Shown: in pieces, positions 1 to 8,579 of the stretch
Position numbering within the stretch: position 1 is the stretch's first letter
Layout: the number at the start of each line of letters is the position of its first letter
DNA from: Acinetobacter calcoaceticus
GTDB lineage: Bacteria; Pseudomonadota; Gammaproteobacteria; Pseudomonadales; Moraxellaceae
Reading direction: 5' to 3'
NCBI RefSeq assembly: GCF_900520355.1
Contig: NZ_LS999521.1
Span: forward strand, 3,782,001-3,846,000
DNA: 64,000 bases
Translations under genes and position numbers: made by a program
Notes under the pieces: generated by a model
The model's database searches: none
The model's input: only the letters and a program-made list of their open reading frames with translations
Told to the model about the DNA's origin: nothing

Positions 1-748
1 GCGTCACCTGTAGTGTCTTGAGTCCAAGCTCTAACCCCTGACCTTCTTCACCAATCAGGGCATCTTTATGAATTTCAGCATTGTTAAAGCCGATACCACT
101 GATATCTAGCCCACGCATCCCCACTGTTGGCAGGCGATTCAGGCTATAAGTTCCTTTAGACGCCATGTGACGCTTATCAAGCCAGAATGCGCTCAGACTA
201 CGCGGTCCACGATCATCTGATGTTTTAGCAATCAGACTTAAAGAGTCACCTAGAGTAGCGCGATTGATCGACCACTTTTCACCATTTAAGATGTACTTGC
301 TCTCGGCAGCTTGTGCAGTTACTTCACTGGATAGCAGGTCGGCTCCATGCGCTTTCTCGCTATAAGCCAGCGCTGGTGCAGCACCCTGCAAAATCCGGGT
401 AGCTATGTTTTCGCATTGACTAGAGTTACCGCCGATCCATACGATCACGGACCAAGCATTCGTGCTATAGGTCGAATTAATTGTTAGATCACGTCGTGCC
501 AGCACGCGATGCAGATATAACAACTCTTCACCAATTTCCATGCAACCTCCGAGCTCTGAAGGGACATAAAAACGGTTCATGCCCACAGCATTCAGAAAAT
601 CAACAGCACGCTGAGGGTATTGCTCCTTCTCATCACGCTCGATGGCCGCGGACCAAGAAAAATCATTATTGGTATCATGTACGGAGCCTAAAATTTGCTC
701 CAGACGAGCAGCAGATTGAAACTGCCGCAAATTGGACGTAAGTGACAT
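1..748 (-). CDS. Acyl-CoA dehydrogenase family protein, 3' part beyond window
   Basis: I translated this open frame from an ATG at 748; it runs off the left edge after 249 codons, so only the N-terminal part is present. The protein begins MSLTSNLRQFQSAAR and contains segments typical of acyl-CoA dehydrogenases: ALAYSEKAHGADLLSSE, LNGEKWSINRATLGD and GMRGLDISGIGFNN, the flavin/substrate-binding middle domain. It starts 32 bp after the ligase stop codon, so the two are probably one transcript. In the acinetin-505-type cluster of Acinetobacter an acyl-CoA dehydrogenase follows the ligase and is thought to desaturate or otherwise process the fatty acid before it is loaded on a carrier protein. 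That pathway role is inferred from position. The Shine-Dalgarno site is weak, so translational coupling is possible. Confidence 0.85.
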   Translation of the reverse strand, partial: MSLTSNLRQFQSAARLEQILGSVHDTNNDFSWSAAIERDEKEQYPQRAVDFLNAVGMNRFYVPSELGGCMEIGEELLYLHRVLARRDLTINSTYSTNAWSVIVWIGGNSSQCENIATRILQGAAPALAYSEKAHGADLLSSEVTAQAAESKYILNGEKWSINRATLGDSLSLIAKTSDDRGPRSLSAFWLDKRHMASKGTYSLNRLPTVGMRGLDISGIGFNNAEIHKDALIGEEGQGLELGLKTLQVT

Positions 749-780
749 GAGTTTTTGCTCAAATGATTAAAGGGTAAGGA

Positions 781-2670
781 TTAAAACAAAGCACTTTTGA
801 GTCGATTAAAAATGAGCGCGCGCACTTCTCGTTCCTTGATCATTGAGTTGAGTAGATTGGAGCTATAACGAATCAGTTGCCCCCGCTGCTCACGATCACG
901 CATGACTTCTAAGCCATTCTTGACATAGTTTCGGGCCATCACCGTTCTACGGTTTGGATGAGTTAAACAGATCAGTTGACCGCGCTCGATCTGCTCTTTA
1001 ATTTTTCTTCTTCTGATTTTGCCGCTAGTGGTCTTGTTTATCCGACCTTGATGCAGCAAATAAACACCTTCTACAGGTAAGCCGATATCAGCTGCCACTT
1101 GCTCTTTAACCTGAGTTCTGATGGTTTCAAAATTAAGTGTCTTGTCTATCGACTTCTTTTTGATCTCAAGCACAACCGTGACGCCATCAGAATTACCGAA
1201 ATTCACTGCTGCAACACAGCCTTTACGGACAGCAGGATGCGCCACTTCGACGGAGCACTCGATATCTTGCGGGTAATAGTTTTTGCCACGGATGATGATC
1301 ACATCCTTAAGGCGACCGGTCACATACAAGTCTCCATTTTTGACAAAGCCCATATCACCAGTTCTTAAGTAATGTACTTGACTAGGCTTATCCGCTTTAT
1401 CGAGGATGGTTGCAGCAAAGGTTTCCTGATTGACCTCAGGCTTCTGCCAGTAACCCGCAGTGACACTCTCGCCTGCTAGCCAGATTTCACCGACTTCATC
1501 AATCCCTACCTCTTTGCGGGTATGCGGATTGACAATACGACAATCAAGATGTGTAGAGATCTTTCCACAGCTCACCACTTGCACGGCTGTCTGGTCTTGG
1601 CTGGTCTGCACCAAATTGGCATTCAACTTTTCACGATCGATTGAAATCGCATTGAGAGGACCAGTCACACCACTGACTAAGAGCGTAACTTCGGCCAAGC
1701 CATAGCACGGCAAGAAAGTATCCAGTCTCAATTTCGACTGAGTATTAAACTTCTCCATGAAGCGCTGCATGACATTAGCTTTGATCGGCTCGGCACCATT
1801 AAACAGCACACGCACACGGCTCAAATCAAGCAATGCAGCCTCATCATCCGAGATGCGATGTAGACACAATTCATAGGCAAAGTTTGGTCCACCACTAATC
1901 GTGATGCCTTTTTCACTAATGAATTGCAGCCACTTAAGAGGTTTACGGATAAAATCCAGCGGTGACATCACATAGCAAGTCAGACCTACATACACGGTCT
2001 GTAAAACCGAGCCGATCAATCCCATGTCGTGATAGACAGGTAACCATGTAAGACCGATATCATCGGCTTGTGTGCCAAAAGCTTCAGCAATCATGACTTC
2101 ATTTGCCATGATATTTTTATGGGTGACGATTACACCTTTAGGCCAACCTGTTGACCCTGAAGTGTATTGAAGGAAACAGATATCTCCTTCAACAATGTGC
2201 GGAAAATCTTTTTTCACCAAGTCGCGCTGCAATTCGGCGTCAACGGCGTGCAATATCAAATTTTCATTTTGAGCTTTTAATGTGATAAGACCTGATAGTT
2301 CAAGAATCTTTTTAGTTGTGAGTACTATCTTTGGCTCACAGTCATTCATAATATTCAAAATATTAGAAAAACCGTTGCGGTTAAAAGGCAAGCTGACAGG
2401 TACTGCGATAATTTTAGCTTTCAGACAAGCAAAGAACGATACGATAAAGTCCAGTCCAGGCTCGAACAGCAACACGGCACGATCGCCACTGTCTACAAGG
2501 TTCATCAATACTTGAGCTTGATGTTGAACCCGCATGTTCAGATCTGCATACGTCAGAGATTGAATACCACCAGATTGTCGTCCCAAATATTCAAAAGCAA
2601 TCTTGCTTCCATTTAAATTTGCGTGGGACTCCAAAGTTGCAATGATATTATCCGTACACATTACAGCCAT
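781..2670 (-). CDS. Fatty-acyl-AMP ligase (acinetin-505-type lipopeptide cluster)
   Basis: The 629-residue protein belongs to the ANL adenylate-forming superfamily. It has the ATP-binding loop YTSGSTGWPKGV near residues 169–180, the LTWLPVYHDMGLIG block near 207–220 that is characteristic of fatty-acyl-AMP ligases, and CYGLAEVTLL further on. This family activates a fatty acid as acyl-AMP and passes it to an acyl carrier protein rather than to CoA. The ATG at 2670 is well placed behind a GGAG site 7 bp upstream. The neighbouring quorum-sensing genes and the acyl-CoA dehydrogenase downstream match the Acinetobacter cluster that makes the lipopeptide acinetin 505. A perfect lux-box palindrome lies about 150 bp upstream, which predicts control by AbaR with acyl-homoserine lactone. 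The peptide synthetase genes would lie left of the window. Confidence 0.9.
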   Translation of the reverse strand: MAVMCTDNIIATLESHANLNGSKIAFEYLGRQSGGIQSLTYADLNMRVQHQAQVLMNLVDSGDRAVLLFEPGLDFIVSFFACLKAKIIAVPVSLPFNRNGFSNILNIMNDCEPKIVLTTKKILELSGLITLKAQNENLILHAVDAELQRDLVKKDFPHIVEGDICFLQYTSGSTGWPKGVIVTHKNIMANEVMIAEAFGTQADDIGLTWLPVYHDMGLIGSVLQTVYVGLTCYVMSPLDFIRKPLKWLQFISEKGITISGGPNFAYELCLHRISDDEAALLDLSRVRVLFNGAEPIKANVMQRFMEKFNTQSKLRLDTFLPCYGLAEVTLLVSGVTGPLNAISIDREKLNANLVQTSQDQTAVQVVSCGKISTHLDCRIVNPHTRKEVGIDEVGEIWLAGESVTAGYWQKPEVNQETFAATILDKADKPSQVHYLRTGDMGFVKNGDLYVTGRLKDVIIIRGKNYYPQDIECSVEVAHPAVRKGCVAAVNFGNSDGVTVVLEIKKKSIDKTLNFETIRTQVKEQVAADIGLPVEGVYLLHQGRINKTTSGKIRRRKIKEQIERGQLICLTHPNRRTVMARNYVKNGLEVMRDREQRGQLIRYSSNLLNSMIKEREVRALIFNRLKSALF

Positions 2671-3512
2671 AACTTACTCCGATTAATTATAATTCACCCT
2701 TAAAACTCGCTGATTCAGAAATTACCTTTTTAGCGGGGGCTTTTAATAAAATGAATATACTTTTTTTGTTTAAAATATAAATTCACATTATATTTTATGT
2801 GCTAGTATCTTTTATTACACCTGTAAGGGTTTACAGGTTGATCTGTTTTTATTGAAAATTAAGGCACTAAATATCTTTCATAAATTATTTTTATTCGGTT
2901 TAATATTATGAATATTAGCTATTAAATTAAATTTCAAACTCAATTTCTCTATTTTTATAATATTTACTAAGATTTTTAGCATGCCAAATATAAGCTCTAT
3001 TTGTATTCTCATCTTATTAATAACTTGACTCTAGATTTTTTATTTAGAATCTAATTTACTGAATATTTTCTTTCCTTAATGGCAAAAAATAATTCAGGTG
3101 AAATCCCTTAATAGCCTTTACTTACAAGGATAAAACTCCTAAAGAATCTTGCTTTAAATTACATCTGAATAGCTTAAACTTATGTATAGAATCGAAACTA
3201 ATATATAAACCTACAAACCACATTGCTTGACCTATAAGTCATATACAAAATATAAATCCTACAGAAAAATTATTAATTAAAAAATATTTTTTATTTATAA
3301 AGTTACTTTATCATCAGTATGTAAATATTAGAAAAATCAAATTATTAAACTAAATTTAAAAATTAAAAACTTACTATAAATTAGTTTTATAAAAATTTAA
3401 TTTTAATTAAAACCACCTTTAAATAATTAATTTTATTTTAAATATATATCTAATAATAATTTATTTTATTAAAATCTAATATTAAAATTCTCTATCATTT
3501 ATATATCCACCT
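2671..3512. other. AT-rich spacer upstream of the ligase operon
   Basis: These 842 bases between the ligase start and the abaR stop contain no credible gene. Base composition is extremely AT-rich, especially 3240–3500, and much lower in GC than the coding DNA on either side. The only clear signal is the lux-box palindrome at 2821–2836. The low GC suggests horizontally acquired, possibly H-NS-silenced DNA; that is inference. Confidence 0.7.
2821..2836. promoter_or_regulatory. lux box (AbaR operator) of the ligase operon
   Basis: CTGTAAGGGTTTACAG has two perfect 6-bp inverted arms, CTGTAA and TTACAG, around GGGT. It has the same length and form as the lux-type boxes ahead of abaM and abaI in this window. 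It lies 150 bp upstream of the ligase start, so it would work at a promoter with a long 5' leader. Confidence 0.8.
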
Positions 3513-4229
3513 CTATAAAATCCCCAACATTACAGCTCGAATAGCTGCTGAAATTTTATTATTCACATTTAGCTTCTGCATTGAATTTCCAAGATGAAAA
3601 TTTATGGTTCTTTCAGCCACCCCGAGAATCTGCGCAATCTCTGCTGACGTTTTACCTTCCGCCGTCCAACGCAGAACCTCTTTTTCCCGCTTCGTTAAAT
3701 AAAGATTAAACTGAGCAAATTCTGCGTCATTCACAATTTTAGCAATGCTGGAATGCACTGTCTGGGACAGCCAATACATATTTGTATATTGAGCTTTCTG
3801 CTCTTTTTCTGATAATTGGTCAGTGGATCTTGCTAGTGTTAACATCCCCCTTGTACCAATAAAGTCACGGCTTGACTGTGCCCAACCGACATTTAAACCA
3901 TAAGAACGCGCCTCTTCCCAAAAATCTTTTTGAGATTGAGTGTTCGCAGATTGGCTCGACCAGACAAGAGGTTGAAGTGACAGCATACAATGCTGTACGG
4001 TTGGATCTACTACTACATATTGCTGTTTAACATAACGCTTCTGCCATGCTTCTGGATAATTATTCAACATAATCGTTTTTGGTTCAGCAATAGATAATGG
4101 TGCCTGCATACCATAAGCACAATAATCAAATCCGAGCTTTAAAGCTGTAGATTTGACGACCTCAAATAGCTGATATTCATTTTTTACCATCAGAGATGCT
4201 GATAGTAAATCCTCTTGCCAATTTTCCAT
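3513..4229 (-). CDS. abaR: LuxR-family acyl-homoserine-lactone receptor
   Basis: The 238-residue protein has the two-domain LuxR layout. The N-terminal autoinducer-binding domain carries the family's aromatic and acidic signature residues (FDYCAYGM, YVVVDPTVQHC, FWEEARSYGLNVGW). The C-terminal LuxR helix-turn-helix spans about residues 172–235 (LTKREKEVLRWTAEGKTSAE, then IGVAERTINFHLGNSMQKL-like sequence). It closely resembles AbaR of A. baumannii, which binds N-3-hydroxydodecanoyl-homoserine lactone and activates abaI. It is transcribed away from abaM and abaI, with abaM in between. The start at 4229 has a short AAGAG site. Likely targets are the three lux boxes in this window. Confidence 0.93.
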   Translation of the reverse strand: MENWQEDLLSASLMVKNEYQLFEVVKSTALKLGFDYCAYGMQAPLSIAEPKTIMLNNYPEAWQKRYVKQQYVVVDPTVQHCMLSLQPLVWSSQSANTQSQKDFWEEARSYGLNVGWAQSSRDFIGTRGMLTLARSTDQLSEKEQKAQYTNMYWLSQTVHSSIAKIVNDAEFAQFNLYLTKREKEVLRWTAEGKTSAEIAQILGVAERTINFHLGNSMQKLNVNNKISAAIRAVMLGIL

Positions 4230-4862
4230 TTACTCTTATTAGACCTTATTCATAAATCATTTTTTTAGTTGCATATGGTGAACTTATAATCCAATTAACA
4301 ACATTTTTGAGCCTGAGAGGGTGGTAAATTCTTCGGATAAACTAGTTTTAGAAAGCTTTTTAAGGTTGTTATATTGCATATGTTAATTATGCTTGAAATT
4401 CTCAAATATAAAGGACGCATTTTATTCCAAAAATGAGTATTTTTTACTTTCAAAAGAAGTCTATTATTTATCCTTATTTGTATATTTCTATTAATTTAAC
4501 TAAATAATAACCTTTACTAACAATACACTCCGTATAAGTTTTCTATTTATTATTAGGTGCAGCGTAGAATAATTATAATGATCTCAAAATATTTTTTAAT
4601 AATAAGGATAGATATTATTTACAATGTACATGCCGAATTTATCCTCTTCATACTTTTGAAACGAGTAATTCTCATATTGATGCTACAGAATGCTCAATTT
4701 GTGTATAAGTAAACCTCACTACCTGAAATACTTTCTAAAGAACAACTTAACGTTGTGTACCACCAGATTACGACTGACCTGTAAAACATAACAGTATTTT
4801 GTTGGCAATAATTTATGTTATTTATCTATAGAACTGTAATTCAAGTCACTTGAACAGGTAGC
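4230..4862. other. Divergent AT-rich promoter region of abaR and abaM
   Basis: This 633-base spacer has no credible gene. It separates divergent abaR and abaM and is rich in A and T. One lux-type palindrome is present at 4779–4794, close to abaM. I see no equivalent box close to the abaR start. Confidence 0.7.
4779..4794. promoter_or_regulatory. lux box upstream of abaM
   Basis: CTGTAAAACATAACAG keeps the conserved outer CTGT…ACAG arms of the lux box, with one arm imperfect. It ends 68 bp before the abaM ATG, close to the spacing of the abaI box to its own start. This suggests that abaM has its own AbaR-dependent promoter. Confidence 0.65.
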
Positions 4863-5279
4863 ATGGTCACAATCCCCACCCATTTCTCAATCTCAACTGA
4901 TGGTTTTATTCGGATGAATGAAAACCAGCTTATGAATTACCCCCTCCAACACCTCATATCTACTGTTGAATCAACACAAATTGAAGATTCTCAAATTCTA
5001 TATTATGGGTTTACTGAATGGGCAACATCACTGACCCCAGCTTTAAGTACCGGATGGGACTGGGAGTTCGTTGAGCAAAATGGCATCACGAGCTTAAAAC
5101 GAATTGGGCTATCTCGAAGCAATATCATGATTGTTGATGTATCTGGTACAGATATTGGATGTGATGTGACTGAAACATTAATCGAGAAAAAAATAGATAC
5201 TTTGTTTTGGGAACAGTTCATTTATGCTCAAATTAATACAACGCAGACAAAGACTAAATTAAGTCTAAATTTCTCTTAG
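4863..5279 (+). CDS. abaM: RsaM-family quorum-sensing modulator AbaM
   Basis: The 138-residue protein lies between abaR and abaI, the position of AbaM, an RsaM-type negative regulator of acyl-homoserine lactone production in Acinetobacter. I see no DNA-binding motif or membrane segment. A Trp-containing stretch (GFTEWATSLTPALSTGWDWE, residues about 43–62) and a Thr-rich C-terminus fit the small RsaM family, but I assign it mainly from synteny. The ATG at 4863 has only a weak AGG site. Its own lux box lies upstream, and the abaI lux box begins four bases after its stop codon, so abaM and abaI can be transcribed separately while forming a feedback pair. Confidence 0.85.
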   Translation: MVTIPTHFSISTDGFIRMNENQLMNYPLQHLISTVESTQIEDSQILYYGFTEWATSLTPALSTGWDWEFVEQNGITSLKRIGLSRSNIMIVDVSGTDIGCDVTETLIEKKIDTLFWEQFIYAQINTTQTKTKLSLNFS

Positions 5280-5283
5280 AAAC

Positions 5284-5299
5284 CTGTTAATTCTTACAG
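5284..5299. promoter_or_regulatory. lux box of abaI
   Basis: CTGTTAATTCTTACAG lies between abaM and abaI, ending 58 bp before the abaI ATG at 5358. It differs at one base from the lux box I recall for A. baumannii abaI (CTGTAAATTCTTACAG). Confidence 0.8.
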
Positions 5300-5357
5300 T
5301 TACCACCTTTCCAGCTGTCAAGTAAAGTCGCCTGAAAAATAAGTGGAAGCACTTGTA

Positions 5358-5909
5358 ATGAATATTATTGCTGGATTTCAAAACAATTTTTCAGAAGGCT
5401 TATATACCAAATTTAAAAGTTACCGCTACAGGGTATTTGTTGAACACTTAGGGTGGGAGTTGAACTGTCCACATAATGAAGAACTAGATCAATTTGATAA
5501 AGTCGATACAGCTTATGTCGTCGCCCAAGATAGAGAATCCAATATTATTGGCTGTGCCAGACTACTACCCACGACTCAACCCTATTTACTCGGTGAAGTA
5601 TTTCCTCAATTAATGAATGGAATGCCTATTCCTTGCTCACCAGAAATTTGGGAATTATCAAGATTTTCAGCCGTAGATTTTTCGAATCCACCTTCCTCTG
5701 CTAATCAAGCAGTGTCATCCCCAGTCTCTATTGCAATTCTGCAAGAAGCGATCAACTTTGCAAGAGAACAAGGCGCAAAACAACTCATTACGACCTCACC
5801 TCTTGGTGTAGAGCGGTTATTACGTGCTGCGGGTTTTCGTGCTCATCGTGCAGGTCCGCCCATGGTTATCGACGGATATGCTATGTTTGCATGCTTAATT
5901 GAAGTTTAG
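5358..5909 (+). CDS. abaI: Acyl-homoserine-lactone synthase
   Basis: This 183-residue LuxI-family enzyme makes an acyl-homoserine lactone from S-adenosylmethionine and an acyl-carrier-protein-bound fatty acid; the A. baumannii enzyme makes the 3-hydroxy-C12 form. The invariant LuxI features are visible: RYRVFVEHLGWEL near residue 20, DQFDKVDTAYVV, GCARLLPTTQPYLLGEVFP and WELSRFSA. I chose the ATG at 5358 (MNIIAGFQNN) because it matches known AbaI starts; the GTG at 5343 would add five residues. The gene is close to but clearly not identical with A. baumannii AbaI, for example CPHNEELD and a C-terminal LIEV. Confidence 0.95.
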   Translation: MNIIAGFQNNFSEGLYTKFKSYRYRVFVEHLGWELNCPHNEELDQFDKVDTAYVVAQDRESNIIGCARLLPTTQPYLLGEVFPQLMNGMPIPCSPEIWELSRFSAVDFSNPPSSANQAVSSPVSIAILQEAINFAREQGAKQLITTSPLGVERLLRAAGFRAHRAGPPMVIDGYAMFACLIEV

Positions 5910-5950
5910 TTGGCTAAATCAAAGTCTAAAAATCTTAGTGACATTGTAAA

Positions 5951-5996
5951 ATTATAAAGATGAGGGTCATGAGTTCGAGTCTCGTTTCCCTCGCTA
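5951..5996 (+). pseudogene. 3' fragment of a tRNA gene (possible attachment site)
   Basis: The sequence ends in a good tRNA T-arm: stem ATGAG (5969–5973), 7-base loop TTCGAGT, stem CTCGT (5981–5985), followed by TTCCCTC, which would be the 3' acceptor strand. No matching 5' acceptor strand, D-arm or anticodon arm is found upstream. The encoded end is GCTA rather than CCA. A terminator follows at once, as after real tRNA genes. This is the kind of tRNA remnant that integrase-mediated insertion leaves behind. The amino acid cannot be told. Confidence 0.55.
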
Positions 5997-6002
5997 AAAT
6001 TT

Positions 6003-6036
6003 AAAAGCCCTAATCAAACGATTAGGGCTTTTTTCT
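6003..6036 (+). terminator. Intrinsic terminator
   Basis: An 11-bp stem AAGCCCTAATC / GATTAGGGCTT with a short AAAC loop is followed by a run of T. It lies just after the tRNA fragment and between convergent abaI and the transporter gene, and probably serves both strands. Confidence 0.85.
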
Positions 6037-6058
6037 ATTTAAAGCATTAAACTTAATA

Positions 6059-7420
6059 TTAAGAATGCTCAGTAATTTTGGTTTTCAAATTTAATTCTGT
6101 TTTCTTATGATAAGCCTCATCAGTTTTAGTACTCCAATCACGTGGCATAAATGAAGTCGATATAATCGCAACGATAGCCATAAATCCAATATAAATCATA
6201 ATTAAGTAAGGATTACCATGCCCGATACTTAAAAGCTTCGTCGCAATTAACGGTGCTAAACCACCACCGAGCACTCCAGCTAGCTGTACCGAAATTGAGA
6301 TTCCGCTATAACGGATTTCTGCCGGAAATTGACGTGCAAAAAGCTGAGCTTGTGGGGCATACATAATTGGAAAGACCACACCAATCGCTAAAACAATTGC
6401 CGTCCAGACCAATACCGGATCTTTTGTGTTGAGCATGGTAAAAAATGGATAGCAATAAAGTGCCAATACGCATAACCCAAACATAAACATATTGCGTTGA
6501 CCCACTTTATCTGACAAATGTCCGCAGAATGGTGTCATAAATAGAATGACTATTGCACCGCAAATGGTGGCAAACAAAATGTCTTGGCGTGGAATCCCAA
6601 GTTGGGCAGTGGTGTAAGCCAATGTAAAAGTTGAGGCAATATAGAACCATGCATTCTCGGCAGCGCGCGCCAAAATAATCGTGATGAGTTGCTTCGGATG
6701 ATTTTTAAAAACTTGTAAGGCAGGAACTTTGACTTCTTCAGACTGCTGTTTTACTTTCTCAAAATCTGGGGACTCAGGCACTTTCACTCGAATGTACCAA
6801 CCTACTGCCAGTAAAATAATGCTGGCAAGAAATGGTAAACGCCAACCCCAGCTAAACAATGCTTCTTCAGGTAATAACGACACCAGTCCTAGTGCGATTG
6901 AGGCCAGCATTAAGCCACCACCCGTACTGGCTTGAGGCAAACTTCCCCAAAAACCCTTACCGCCTTCAGGTGCATGTTCAACGGCCATCAGCACTGCACC
7001 GCCCCATTCACCGCCCATTGCCATACCTTGAATGAATCGCAAGACGACCAAACCTATGGCCGCCCAGTAACCAATTGACTCGTAAGTTGGTAATAAGCCA
7101 ATGAGAACCGTCGGAATCCCCATTAACATGAGCGTTAGTAACAACATCGACTTACGGCCAATTTTGTCACCAAAATGACCAAACACTAAACCACCTAATG
7201 GTCGCCCAATAAAGCCAACGGCATAAGTTGCAAATGCAGCAAGTACACCTGTAAGTGCATCCAGATTGGGGAAAAATAATTTATTAAAGATGAGAGCTGC
7301 TGCTGCGCCATAAATAAAGAAGTCATACCATTCAATGGTAGTGCCGACCATACTAGAGATGCCTGCTAGTCGATGTGACGACTTTTTAGAATGTGAACCG
7401 TTTCCTTGTATTGTTTGCAT
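6059..7420 (-). CDS. MFS transporter, metabolite:H+ symporter family
   Basis: The protein has about 12 membrane segments and the hallmarks of the MHS branch of the major facilitator superfamily: GTTIEWYDFFIYG near the N-terminus, FGHFGDKIGRKSMLL in loop 2–3, and RFIQGMAMGGEWGGAVL. Members import small carboxylates such as α-ketoglutarate, proline/betaine or shikimate. I chose the ATG at 7420 (MQTIQGNGSH) because a GGAA site precedes it at 7 bp; a longer frame to 7489 adds only a Lys-rich leader. It lies at the 3' end of the valine-type catabolic operon on the same strand, so it may import a branched-chain acid or another substrate of that pathway. That substrate is a guess. Confidence 0.85.
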   Translation of the reverse strand: MQTIQGNGSHSKKSSHRLAGISSMVGTTIEWYDFFIYGAAAALIFNKLFFPNLDALTGVLAAFATYAVGFIGRPLGGLVFGHFGDKIGRKSMLLLTLMLMGIPTVLIGLLPTYESIGYWAAIGLVVLRFIQGMAMGGEWGGAVLMAVEHAPEGGKGFWGSLPQASTGGGLMLASIALGLVSLLPEEALFSWGWRLPFLASIILLAVGWYIRVKVPESPDFEKVKQQSEEVKVPALQVFKNHPKQLITIILARAAENAWFYIASTFTLAYTTAQLGIPRQDILFATICGAIVILFMTPFCGHLSDKVGQRNMFMFGLCVLALYCYPFFTMLNTKDPVLVWTAIVLAIGVVFPIMYAPQAQLFARQFPAEIRYSGISISVQLAGVLGGGLAPLIATKLLSIGHGNPYLIMIYIGFMAIVAIISTSFMPRDWSTKTDEAYHKKTELNLKTKITEHS

Positions 7421-7541
7421 CGCAATTTCCTTTTTAGATTTTCTTGTTTTGTCTTTTTTATGCTTATGACCAGCCCTGACCATAAGCATTTTCAGGTCTC
7501 GCTTTATCTCCTTAAGCTTTTTATATTGTTGTAATGCGGGC

Positions 7542-8567
7542 TTAGCTTAGCTTTTCTAAAATTTGCTCTAGCTCCGGATTACGTTCTTGCCACTGCGGTT
7601 GTTTGTCTTTATCGACAATGAGCGCACGAACGCCCTCAATAAAGTCACCATGCTCAAACCAGATATCCTGTAAATCACGCTCAAGCTGCATACACTGCTG
7701 CAAAGAGAGCCCACGGCCTAAATGTTGCAGCTTCAAACTCGTTTGTTTGGCAATAAATGAACGTTGCTGCAAAATGCTGAGCATCTTGCTAGTCCAAGTT
7801 TTTAAGCTTTCATCTTTTTCATTTTCAAGACTTTGTTCAATTTCATCTAAATGCTGAAAACCGAAATGTTTACGAATGCCTTCGGCTAGTTGCTTTAATT
7901 CACTTTCGGCAGGACGAGTAATAAATCGGGTAATGATTTGCTCAATTCCTTCTTTACTTAAACTTGGTGTATCAACAAGTGCTTCTTGCAATGCTTGTAA
8001 CTGCTCGCTTGGCACATGGTAGTCAATTAAATCGAGATAAAGCGCATCGCTACTGCTGATCTGCTCACCCGTAATTGCCATATAAACGCCGATATCATCA
8101 AGTCGAGACAGGAAGTGTGTTGCCCCAACGTCTGGGAAAAAACCAATCGCTGTTTCAGGCATGGCAAATCTGGATTTTTCACTGCTCACCACAATGTGAC
8201 AAGCCTGAGCTAAACCAAAACCACCACCTAATACATAGCCATCAAGCACAACGATGACCGGCTTTTCATATTCACGCAGCGTGGTCAGCATTTTATATTC
8301 GGCACTAAAATAGCCTTTGTAATCAGCCGTGCCATTTTTATAACTGTCGTAAAGATAGCGAATATCACCACCTGCACAGAAGGCTTTTGGGCTATTTGAT
8401 TTGATTAAAACTGCCTGAATAGCAGCATCATTTCTCCATAGTTCCAATTGGGCACCAATGCCTTCAATCATATCTAATGACAATGCATTGAGATGAGTCA
8501 CACGGTCTAAGGTAATAACGCCCAACTTACCTTGTTGCTCAATCATTAAGTGATTTTCTATATTCAT
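7542..8567 (-). CDS. 3-hydroxyisobutyryl-CoA hydrolase-like enoyl-CoA hydratase family protein
   Basis: The 341-residue protein is a crotonase-fold enzyme. The N-terminal half carries the oxyanion-hole segments SPKAFCAGGDIRYLYDSY and VVLDGYVLGGGFGLAQACH, then FAMPETAIGFFPDVGATHFLSR. The C-terminal extension (about residues 190–341, ending with WQERNPELEQILEKL) is typical of 3-hydroxyisobutyryl-CoA hydrolases and distinguishes it from the 258-residue paralogue just upstream. In valine breakdown this enzyme releases free 3-hydroxyisobutyrate, the substrate of the MmsB-type dehydrogenase encoded in the same operon. The gene is 12 bp from the upstream hydratase gene. Confidence 0.87.
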   Translation of the reverse strand: MNIENHLMIEQQGKLGVITLDRVTHLNALSLDMIEGIGAQLELWRNDAAIQAVLIKSNSPKAFCAGGDIRYLYDSYKNGTADYKGYFSAEYKMLTTLREYEKPVIVVLDGYVLGGGFGLAQACHIVVSSEKSRFAMPETAIGFFPDVGATHFLSRLDDIGVYMAITGEQISSSDALYLDLIDYHVPSEQLQALQEALVDTPSLSKEGIEQIITRFITRPAESELKQLAEGIRKHFGFQHLDEIEQSLENEKDESLKTWTSKMLSILQQRSFIAKQTSLKLQHLGRGLSLQQCMQLERDLQDIWFEHGDFIEGVRALIVDKDKQPQWQERNPELEQILEKLS

Positions 8568-8579
8568 TTTATTGATCTC

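Noticed and set aside
481..741. 86-residue plus-strand ORF
   Set aside because: It is opposite the acyl-CoA dehydrogenase frame, whose translation matches the family.
1099..1368. Plus-strand open frames inside the ligase gene, and similar frames opposite most genes
   Set aside because: They lie fully inside convincing genes on the other strand, have no domain or ribosome site, and read as low-complexity shadow translations.
3240..3500. Promoter or replication-origin-like A/T tract
   Set aside because: Only strong AT bias is visible; no DnaA boxes, iterons or clear −35/−10 pairs were found.
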